Part shown: one piece after another, positions 13,248 through 24,200 of the stretch | Numbering within the stretch: the stretch's first letter is position 1 | Layout of the letters: each line of letters starts with the position of its first letter | Origin: Paulownia fortunei | Taxonomy: Eukaryota > Streptophyta > Magnoliopsida > Lamiales > Paulowniaceae | NCBI GenBank assembly: GCA_019321725.1 | Contig: CM033114.1 | Span: 18,642,278-18,706,277, forward strand | Length of the DNA stretch: 64,000 nucleotides | Reading direction: 5' to 3' | Translations under genes and position numbers: made by a program | Notes under the pieces: generated by a model | Told to the model about the DNA's origin: nothing | What the model saw: the letters and a program-made list of their open reading frames with translations, nothing else | The model's database searches: none

Positions 13248-13481
13248 TTAGTTGTGTTTCTGCGAGCGAGGTTTATTGCCCTTCTTGTTGCCTGTCACTG
13301 AACTGGAGCTGATTTTGAGTTCGGATATTTGTTTGGTATTTGCCTCTAAAAGCCTCTGCTTTAACTCAGATAGCAAGGCCTGATTCTCCTGATTTAGTCG
13401 TTCTGCTTTCTTGCGCAGCCTTTCATTTTCACGTATCATTTGACAGTTTTCCATGTACAGCTCAGAGTTTTGCTTCTCCAT
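13248..13481 (-). CDS. LITTLE ZIPPER (ZPR3/4-like) small leucine-zipper peptide
   Basis: This is a 77-residue peptide. Residues 1-45 form a leucine-zipper segment with the family signature ENERLRKKAERLNQEN, followed by ALLSELKQRL. Known LITTLE ZIPPER peptides pair with class III HD-ZIP transcription factors and form heterodimers that cannot bind DNA, limiting their activity in shoot meristem and leaf polarity. The chosen ATG at 13481 gives a start MEKQNSELY, matching the short ZPR3/4 type, which begins with Met-Glu just before the zipper. The tail (about residues 52-77) is basic and Ser/Lys-rich and longer than I expect for ZPR3/4. The ATG sits 18 bp inside the second exon, and the frame is open upstream through the splice junction without another ATG. 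Identity rests on the zipper motif and small size. Confidence 0.88.
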   Translation of the reverse strand: MEKQNSELYMENCQMIRENERLRKKAERLNQENQALLSELKQRLLEANTKQISELKISSSSVTGNKKGNKPRSQKHN

Positions 13482-13755
13482 GTCCAACTTTTGACTAGTC
13501 TGCAAATCAACAGAAAACATGCATACTTCAGGTGCGAAAAATCGAGAAAGGGGAACAAAGCACATTCAAACATAGGTTTAGCAACATTGGACATTGATGT
13601 CTAAATGGAACATGCTTTAGAGTGTGTGCGCTTGTGTGTGCATGTGTGGTGTGTCTTTGAGTAAAAGGTTGAGGTTGGAAGTGGAAACTAACCTGTTGCA
13701 GCAAGCTATTCGGAACTTGGAATGATATTAATCCCCACAACAGGGGCAGCTGTGC
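13482..13755 (-). promoter_or_regulatory. 5' leader exon and intron of the LITTLE ZIPPER gene
   Basis: On the minus strand the sequence reads leader exon (to 13693, ending CAACAG), then intron 13692-13500 (GTTAGT...TTTGCAG), then exon 2 from 13499. A TATAAATA on the minus strand near 13780-13788 would place transcription initiation about 30 bp further on, near 13755. A leader intron and an upstream TATA box fit a compact regulated plant gene. The splice sites are strong by eye but unproven. Confidence 0.6.
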
Positions 13756-13789
13756 AGTGTTACTAGAATCACAGCCAGCTATTTATATC

Positions 13790-16700
13790 GTCTAACTCTA
13801 TCAACAGGCACACGAGAAGAGCCCCTGTGCTCCTAAAGCAACAAAAATCTATCTCTAAAGCCTTAATTCTGTCCTTTCCTCATGCTATAAGACATGCACG
13901 CACGCTTTAGCCGATGAGTTATGCTTTGTCTCAAGTGTGAAAACCAGTTTTTTAGGCCATATAGCACGTGGGAATTGCTGGTATGTAGTTGATGCGAGGC
14001 ATGTAAAAGTGCGAATTCAGGGAAAACAATACAGGAAGCAGTTGGAATGTTAGTGTACATAGGAAGATTAGTAAGTGGGCAGAAGAGACAATTAAGTCAC
14101 CACAAACATGTGTTTGCAAGGTAAGAAGTTTGTTACTTGCATGCTCTTGCATGCTTGTATTCTAGATGGATTTACATTTTCCCTAGGAAAAATTTGACCA
14201 TAATCTTAAAAGTACATTATGTATGTTAGGATTTAAATTTTTTGGTACTACTTTTTTAACGACATTGATGTTGATGTCGGTGTTATTTTCTACTTGATGT
14301 ATATCATTGATCGGGGAATTTTATCATAACGTAACATCACCGTACCAATCAACTTTACCATAATGCGACACCACCATAGTGCGTTGCTCGTACTCAAAAG
14401 AGCATATAGATTACTATCTTCACCTTATTTTTTTGTTTGACTCATAAAGTTCAATTTTTGTGATTTAAGATCTTTTATAATACTTGATTTTACACTTGAG
14501 AGAAAGTAGTAATATGAGAATAAATATGTAAACATGTAGTATTGAGTTTATGGGCCGGACATGAATCAATACTAAAACCAGTTGGTTAGGTCTTAATTTT
14601 TTGTGTTGGATCTAATTTGGGGGATTCAGTTCAATCCAATTTGGTTGTGTGGCCAGTAAGATACACATGATTTGAACTTCAGAATTATTCTGAAAATAAA
14701 AACTTATATGGTAAGAAAAGTTAAAATAACACTGATAGCCTCACGAAAATATAGTGCCGTTACATTTGGATACAAAATGATTTTTCTGAAATAATTTCTT
14801 TGGAAAATCAACTTTACAAAATCATTTCTTCTGCAATTATTTTTAATAAACTGTGTCAAACTGATCCAGTCATTTTAGCATAATTACATTTAACTCTTTG
14901 AATGAAAACCAATCTTTCAGAAATGAATTTGTAATATGACTCTATTAAAGATTTCAAGTTTTTTAAGTAGCAACCTCCAAGTCTCCTGATATTTCATCAA
15001 TTGATACCATTCTACTCTATGATAAGGCCCAAAAAGAAAGAATAACAAGCAGATCATTATAGGAAAATTTCACTTTTTTTTAATTTTTCTTTTAATTGAA
15101 TAATTAAAAATTAGACGGAGTAATAAGTAAACCAATGATGAGGAGAGAGGAGTGGTTCCCAAGTGACATGAACTATTTAACTGAAATTTTAAATTATAAT
15201 TATTTCTTAGCGAATATCAAGATATCATCATCGTTGATTTATGAATATCACGTTTTCTCAAACATATAGATCCCAATACTTGCCAAGAAAAAAAACCAAT
15301 TCAAATCAACGTCTTCTTGGGCTCAAGTCTTCATCTACAGTTTATAGATAATTTACATTTAGGCCCCACAATTTTCAATTGCTTACAAAACTATAAACTT
15401 TTGGTCCTTGAACTTCTACACCCTCAATTTCTCAAATTTTCCAAGAAAGTCCTCATACTTTGACTTGACAAATTTTCAATCCATATTGCAAGAGTCATAG
15501 TTAACTGGTCCAATCTATTGAAACCAATGGGCAACAAATTTTAACCTTTTACATTGGACACTAGAGTTGCATTTTAGTGCATCAGTAAGAACAGGACATA
15601 TGTAAATTTATGTTCCTGTACTACCAACCTTGGTATAGAGAAACACACAGAAAAAGAAAAGAAAACATGGGGGGGGGGGGGGGAGGAAAATGAGATATGG
15701 TGTCAGAATTATGGGCTTCAATGAAAGCAAAGAGGCCAGTTTTGTCATTTTGATGGTTTTTATTCCTATTTCAGTGAATTATTATCACACTATTACATTA
15801 TTGTATGATTAAGATATTAAGTCAATGGCAACGTCTCTTTACCTTAACAATGAATTGAAAATATAACAAAAATAGACAAGTATGTCTTTGAGCAATTAGA
15901 AAGAACAAAGTTATGTGGTTGAGAATTTTTTATGTTAATTAGGTGTGATAGGGTTGTGTTACTGTATCAAACCACAATGACATGAAGGTCACAAAATCAT
16001 GAATATATTCAGAAAGCATAAAATAATAAGATTGAGTAGAAACTTTTGCATGAATCTCAAAACTTGAAATAATTCGTTTTAAAGTTTTGAGAATCTGGAA
16101 TTACATTGCAAGCATTTGATATATTAAAAACTATCTTGAATAAGGTTGGTGATGACAACAGGACAGTTTAAATCTGAACTCAATTTCATACTTGTTCCAC
16201 TTACAAAAGGGTTCGAGACGGGTTTTGAATTATTTTTTTTCAAACCCACCTTCCCTCGAATTCCTCCAATTTATTTTTTTTATTTTTTAAATATATTTAT
16301 AATATTTTTTAAAAATATAATTTAGAAAGTTTAAATGTATTATTTTTAAAAAATACATATTGTTCAATACTTTTAAAAATGAATCTAGTAGGTCTAATCC
16401 ACCAAATTGGGGTTCTAAAAATTTTTGACGGGATGGATCTCAAGTCTAGTCAAACTCACCCCGTTGTTATATCTAGTTATACAAGCAAATCCTAAAAAGC
16501 TCATCAATTAATCAATGGAAATAAACAACATCTAGGCCTACAAAATGGGACAAAATTGAACCTACTAAAAAAGAAGAGAAATTTTTAATCAAACTACATT
16601 ACCTAGCTTCAAAAGCCAACTTAGATATTACAAAGGAGTGGGTTGCATTGCATGCTCAATAAGCACTGCTCAAAACCCTCTGGTTCAAGCATAAACTTCC

Positions 16701-17900
16701 AAATGATATAGTAATACATGTGAAATAAATGTATATTAGTGAAACAAAAATTAATTTTTATGGAGATGAATAATCAAATATATCTCAAGTCCAAAACAAA
16801 CGCAACAAAATTTTACTAGTCGGATAATGAATATTTATGATTAATTTAATATAATTATCCAAATATACTCGTATTGGGCAGTCAAATAATAATGGAATTA
16901 TTTTTGAACGACAAAAAAAATCCTCAAAAAGGGTCTTAAGTAAACGCAGGCCAATTTGAAATCAAAACAAAATAATTTTTCAATCTCCTTGTAGCTAAAA
17001 CTGTTCGGGAAAAAGATCCAAAATAAATGGCACGAATGCAGTGGAATCAGAAAATTCTTTTTTCACCTGCAAGATTAAAAATGGGACCAAACCAAAAATT
17101 TCAGAAAATAGTGCAAGAAAGTAAAAATGTGACACAAGAATTTTTACGAGAAAAACTCAAATTGGGAAAAAATACGAGACCATAGTCCATTCAAAACTTT
17201 CACCATGTATATAGTATGCTAACAAATTCTCCCTAAATTAAGGAATACATAAATAATTTTCAAGAGAATATTTTTTAAATCACAAATATCTCAAGTTTCT
17301 TAACTTGAAATACTAAAAAAAAATAGGAAGGCTATTTAAAAAGAGAATGAAAAATTCTCAAAAAATTTCTCCCTATTTCTTCTCTCAAAACACTCTATTT
17401 TTCTTTCACTCAATTCTCTTGTTTTCTCCATTTTTCTTGTGTGTTTTAGTTATAAAATTAGACCTCTATTTATAGGCAAGATTTAGTGTCAATTTTTAAA
17501 GTTTGATAGTTTCAATATTTGAATGTTTAGTAACCATATTTTTTTAAAATGTTTTGATAGTTATCCTATTTTGAATGCTTTGTAGCCACCCACCACCCAT
17601 GGACTTACCAACAAAAACATATCTCAAAATCCAATCTTTCTCATGCAATCACAAATCAATTAATTTTATATGCTTAATCTACTTTAGTTAAAAGCTGATT
17701 GGCCTTTCAAAATTAAGAATTGTTTTCTTCTTTTATTCGAAACGAAGATCTAAGAGTTGAGACAAAATGATCCAGTATGTGCAAATCATTAAAATATAAT
17801 AATCTACACTAGTAATAACAAAAATAAAAGTAGGAATACATCAAGAACTGCTAGCTTCAAGTAATCTACAATCCTGTTCATTACTAGTAAAAACTTTTTT
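13790..17900. other. Gene-free AT-rich intergenic region
   Basis: Only short open frames without recognisable domains occur. The first few hundred bases are the upstream region of the minus-strand LITTLE ZIPPER gene. A run of fifteen G lies at 15669-15683. At about 16200-16480 is a degenerate AT-rich repeat block (GGGTTC/GACGGG flanks around an A/T core). I see no RNA gene. Confidence 0.5.
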
Positions 17901-17907
17901 TTAGGGA

Positions 17908-19617
17908 AATTACACTTGAAGGACTGAGGTATAACCTAATTGCAAAATACACCTCATTATTTGGAAAATTATACATGCACTCCCTTAGGTATGTCATTGT
18001 TAAAAATTTGAAACAGAATCAATGGTCTAAAACTGATAGAAACAATTCATTAAATGATTGGACCCCTCTTTTCCAACCATACAAGGGTGTATGAGATATA
18101 TTCAATATCAGAAAGGACATTAATGTAATATATCATAAGTATGTTCTTTTGACGTTTTTCACTTTGGTTTGTAAAAAATGTATGTTCGTATGTATGTATA
18201 CTTACGTATTAATTTTTTTATTTATTTATTTTCAGTATATATGTGGGTTTACGTAATATTTGTATACTATAAAGGGTGTTTGTGTAATGCATCGATAACA
18301 AAAATATTAAGGTCTATATGATTTTTATATAATGAAAGGGGTGTTGACGTGTAAATGATACGATTATTTGTTATATTTCAACATCCTATTGGCGTTTCTG
18401 AAAAAGTAAGGCTGTGATACTTGTCCTTTTTTTTTTCGTTTATTTTCATTTTAAAAAAGAATAGTAATAAAAATATTTTAAAAAAAAAAAAGAGTTAATT
18501 TTGATGGTGGGATTGGATGTAGGATAAAATTATAATATTACAGTTGATATGATGTTTTTTTTAAGGAAAATAATGATTGGATGTTATTGATAATTAGAAA
18601 AATAAATGTGAATGAATAATATATTATTTAAAAATTTTATAAAAATGGTAGTTGATATGATGTATTTTTGTAGGAAAATAGTGATTGAAAAATGAGAGTG
18701 AATGAACAATATAATATTTGAAAATTTCACAAACAATCATATATTGAGTTCCTAGTGTAGATTTTACAAAAAATTCTTACAAGCGAACACAACCTTAACT
18801 TTTTTTTTTCTTTAAAAATTACTTAACTTCCATGTACTCCCTCTAGTTTTTTCCTTTATTCTTTTTTTTTTTTTTTTTTGCCGCAATAAAATTGCTAATT
18901 AATATGAATATTTAGTTTTACCACATTCTGCCCTATTACCATCACTACCTTTGTTATGACCAATCTCCAATATCCACTTATAAAGATCCTCTCTAGTGCC
19001 ACTAGGCTATATGCCATTTGGTAACTAAACCAACTTTGATACGAAACAAATTAACTCAAAAAAATTGTTTCATTGTTCAATATTAACTTTTCATAGAATT
19101 TAGATTTTGATTTCAATTTAACTTTAGGATTGGTTAATAATGCCAAATCGAAAATCAATTTTTTTTTTATAAATTAGTAGATAGTTATATTTATCAAACT
19201 TAAATTTAATGTCACAATTCCCCCTAAACACTAATATCTCAAAAAAAAATAATTCTCGATATATTATCACACTACATACTACTACTATATCAATTTTTTC
19301 TCCGAGTGATTTCACTTATTACGGCATATTTAGTCTTCTTTTCCATTTTCAACCCATTAGTATTACTAAGAGTAGTTCGTGATGAAGCTGTATAAATAAT
19401 ATTCATAAAAAATATACTCAAAAACTCTAGTTGTTCATAAAATACACAGTGCGTCTGCTAAATTTTCTACTGATGAGGTGGAGAAGTTTGATAGAGGAAA
19501 ACGTTAGGGGTTGCGTGCATAATTTTCAGGGAAAGAAAATCCAGATCGCATAATTTTCAAAAACCCCAAGCCTTTTTGTAAATAGGTTATACCTCAAATG
19601 GTGTACATGTAATTTAA
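17908..19617. mobile_element. Probable non-autonomous DNA transposon with long degenerate TIRs
   Basis: The left end (AAATTACAC..., then GAGGTATAACCTA, then GAAAATTAT at about 17965) and the reverse complement of the right end (AAATTACATG..., then GAGGTATAACCTA, then GAAAATTAT) match in order over roughly 70 bp. The right-end copies lie at about 19545-19615. No transposase frame is present inside. No matching target-site duplication could be fixed, so the class is unknown and the borders approximate. Confidence 0.5.
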
Positions 19618-21225
19618 TCCAACTTTTGATTCATTTTATCTAAAGTATTTAGCCAACTTTGTTTTCCAAATAAAGAAAAAACTAATGAACTAGAAATCTT
19701 CTCTCAATCCAAATATGACCTCAGATAACAAACTTATAAATGCTTTCTTTTGAGCTTATCTTCAGCGGTATATAATTTAACTTACCTATTCAGCAGGCTT
19801 TAATTTCACCAATCTGCAGATTAAGAGGGCAGGGTAGGGGTGTTTGACTGAGATTAAACATCTTATAACATGTGCTTATAAGGTCATGTAAAATATTTTT
19901 TAGAACAAAAAAGCTTTAAGCGTTCAAAATAAAAAATTAAAAAAATAATCTAACTTATTTTTAAAATAAAATTTTATTTTAACAAATTCTCATAACTTTA
20001 ATAATTTTAATTATAAAATTATCATTACTAATATTTTAAAAACTATGATGTTAATTTATCAGACACTTTTAACAACTTAATTTTAAAATAAAATAATATT
20101 ATAAATTCTAAAAATATTTTATAAAATATAGAAGCTTATGAGATAATTTAAATAAGCTTAAGTCTTAGTCAAACACCCTCTAAAACATCTGCAACCTCTT
20201 TCAAGATGGAGCCTTAATTTCCATCACCCTTCCAGATAATTGCCGTAAATGAAACAGCTTGAAATATATATATATATACTTATGTTAGAACCCTTTGACA
20301 AAAAATCTGCCAATGCATAACCAAGCAAGGGAAGTAGTTGACAGCAGCACAAGCTTTCACTAACCCCTCTACAATAACCAACTTGCAACCGACTACCGAG
20401 GACCAAATTTAACAATACCAAACTTGTCTAGTGCCTAAAAACCATTACTTGAATGAGAGCAGAATTCATAGGTTCAACTACTCCCACCTATATTTTTCGA
20501 CAAAATTAGCATTGCTAGATATTTGAGCAAACTTAACAGAAATGTGAAAAATTAAATCAAGTGGCAAGGATGTTGAAAATGAGTAACTGGTTGTAGGATT
20601 AGATTTGATGAGGTTCAATGTGATATTTAACCACACACTTTGCAAGCACAATAAAAATGGTAATCAGAGCTCTAAACAAGTCACAGTTGGCCAAGCCCCA
20701 ATTGTCAGAGGCCCAAACAAATGGCAGCTTACTCGTCAACACATTCTTCATTCTACATCGCTTTTGCCATATGCACTGGTGCTGTGACAAAACAAAACAA
20801 ATTTAAAAAAATAAATCATCTTCATGAGCTCATATCCAATAAAAAAACAAGACAATGGAGGTAGATAAGGGGTTGAAGATACCTGTGCCTAACATTGGAA
20901 CATGAATTTAAAGCTGACATTTTCCACTTCATGTGTAGATTTTCATCATCATCACGAGCAGTGGCAAAGCAGAGCTCTAGGGAACTCATCCAATCTTTCA
21001 CATTGCCACTATCAACAAGCTCCGTCCAGCAACAAAGCTATATTGAACTGAGACTGGCTGAATGGACCACAAGCACAGAATGCAAGATCAAGCAACACCA
21101 TCCAGCACAATCCCAGTTTCTTATGCCTGCACCCTAGTCAGTTGGGCTGAATATGCTGCCCTAGCAGCCACCATCAAACCAAGCCCAACACTATCCTACC
21201 AGGGCGCAGGCGTTGCCCATGCCCC
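19618..21225. other. AT-rich intergenic region and 3' flank of the R3H gene
   Basis: No coding exon is recognisable. The right part, roughly 20.9-21.2 kb, is less AT-rich and is probably the 3' untranslated region of the minus-strand R3H gene, whose stop is at 21226. The rest has only short open frames. Confidence 0.45.
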
Positions 21226-24200
21226 TCATCGGGGCCGGGCCAGTCCAAAACTCGCATCAGGTTGCTGCTGATGAGACTGAAAAATAAAATTGAGCAAAGG
21301 ATGGTCAGATTGACTTTCTTTAGGAAAATATGTTAGTAAAACTGGAGGATCAATGGGGTAGATAGCAAATAACACTCCAACACACAAGACTAGGCTCCTG
21401 AAACCAGATTAAAATAGAATACACAAACACATAAGAGTATCAAGTGTTCTCTTCGCTGTCCTAAAATGATGGTCCTGTACCAATGAAGCCAGTAGCAGCA
21501 ATCACAACTGCTTTATCAAATTTCCCTTTTCAAAAACCCAAGAGGACAAGTCTTCGGAAATGGTGGAGAATGGGTGAGACGCTACTTCATTTATTTTGTC
21601 CAGAATCATTTTCTCCCTTCAGTCGCACCAAAAAGTCTTCTCGAATGGAGTTGGTACATGTCCAAGGGGGTAAGCATGATACTAAACCCACATTGTCATA
21701 AAATCAACAACTAAAAATGGGCAGTTGATGATGTAGCCTGTTGGGTTGGTAAGCTCCTTATACCTACGACCATGAAACAACATTATTGGTCATGGGTTCG
21801 AAACATTTGGAGGAGAGTTGGGAAACCAGTATCCTCCTTTTAACCAAAAAAAAAGGGGCAGTTCATCTTCATTGGAGGTCATGCCAGCAGATTCCAGAAT
21901 TGCCACACTAGAGGGTGCTCCACCCATCTCCATGGATTCAGAAAATCTCGTGCAATTTGACAACTCGTCAGTTCAAAAAAGCACTACCAAACACACTAAA
22001 CAAGACTTTACACCAACACTGATAACAAATTATCAGAAATCCTATAAACAACTTCTGCTGTTGTCTGGAAATGAGAGATGAAATGAAATCAAGTTAACCA
22101 TATTGTTGGGCATAACAGTAGTAGTATATCAAGAAAAGTAAAAATTTAAATGCATCATCTGCCACGAACCATATGAGTTAAAACAGAGAAAGACATGCAA
22201 ATGAAAAGGGCATACAAAACTACATAATTCTAGCAAATTTTGGGCTACCTCCATGCAGAACACTCGTCCTTAGCTGAGATAGTTTTTCAAGAAAATGCAG
22301 CCCTTTACGACGAAACAAAAGCTCTTCTACAATCTCTCACCTCATGAGAACACTCTCCCAACCATTTGCTAAAGCGCTATATTGCTCCTACCACTTAAGT
22401 ATCCCTCACATTCAAGCTTCTGTCTGGGCAAGTGTTTCTAATGCACCTATCATATTACAAGTCAAAGCTAGTCGTAACAAGAAACCAAGCTCCTATACTC
22501 CGGGTATATCTCATGTGCTATACTGACAAAGAGGTCAGACCGAGCCACTCTGAAACACTGATTTATGTGAATTCATGTTTGAGCAAGTGGGTCTGCACTA
22601 TATACCTGCTAGTGACATAAATTCTTGTGCAATATGCAGTATAACATGAGAATAATTTGGTAATAATTACTATAAACATCCAGATAATGTCGTGCTGAAA
22701 AATATCTTCATAATGCTTGAGAGAGAGAGAGAGGGGAGGGACTCCGGAAGAAGGGAAAGGAGCAAGTTGTGTAATGGTCGTTGTTCTAGGTAGACTATGG
22801 AGAACATGGAGAACAGTAATGGGGATAAATAGATCACTCAGTCAATAAATTGTGGGCATGGCATAGCAAACATAGATAGAGTAGCACAGATCACCTCATT
22901 ACTTTTCATCCTATTTTTGGAGCCAGGCAACAGAGCAATGAATCAATGTTTCCAGAAGCACACGTGAGTATATTCATCCATATATATACTACAAGTTGGA
23001 ATGTCCTGATCCATGATCAACAACTAGGATCATTGTAGGCTTTTAATGAACGTGCGACTAGCATCATTGCCTATGCTAAGCATAGTTACAACAATCGACA
23101 ACAAAAAGTTCCTCCCATCGATTGAAATGAAATTTCATAATCCATGCTGATGGTAAGCATAGTTAAATACTCACCTACAAAGATCCTCTCATGGCCATTA
23201 ATGAGAATTCAAGTGCATTGCTAAGCTTTCATCTTAATGGCAAGAGTTATGCAGGTCCATGTTTCTTTTGGAAAACTCAAGTAAAAATGAAAAGGTGATA
23301 AGGTTTTCAATAGGTTTGGTGGAATGGAAAGGTAGTATACGTACATTGTAATATCCCACATTAGTTGTGTGGGAATATTCGGTGTGGTTTATAAGTGGAT
23401 ACACCTGTAGCAACTTTGGATTAACCATTTTCGCAAAGTAAGAATGAGTGCGAAGTAGTTGCTAGCGGAGCCTCTTATACCAGAGTCTCGCTTCAGGGCC
23501 CCCAACCTCGTGGGCCCAAGACGTGACAAATGGTATGAGAGTTGACCCCAGATATACTATCGGCGCAGAAGGTCCGACCAGATGTGTACTGGGGGCGGTC
23601 CTGGATTGTGAAGTAACGCGAAGTCTCCAGCGGGCGGTGATTGTAGCATCCCGCATTAGTTGTGTGGATATTTGGAGTGGTTTACAAGAGAATACAATAG
23701 AATCCTCTAGCAACTTAGATTAACCACTTTCGCAAAGTGATGAAGAATGCAAAGTAGTTGCTAGCAGAGCCTCTTGTGCCAAAGTCGTCGGAGTCTTGCT
23801 TCAAGGCCCCTAGTCGTGGGTCCAGGGCGTGACAAAAGGTAGTTGACATAAATTGGGTAGTAAAAAAAATATGCAAAATAGTGCTCATGTTTCATGCAAA
23901 CAGAGTCTTCTGCACTACCAGCACATGAAAAGCTATAAAAATATTACAATACCTCCTAAAGCCTCAAAAAAAACTTTGTGGACATTTCCTTGTTTTGCCA
24001 TTCACATTAGCATTTTTGTAATTCAAGATATTTCTTTTCTAGCAGGTAGCTAGAAAACAAAGAAAAAGGCATCAGTATACCCAACATTTCATGAAAAGAA
24101 TTTAAAAAATACAACTTGCAATGGATGGAGAATATTTGCTTCATCAATTCCAGAATCTAACAACTAGCCACGACTGGCTCTCGTTATAATAAACACAGAA

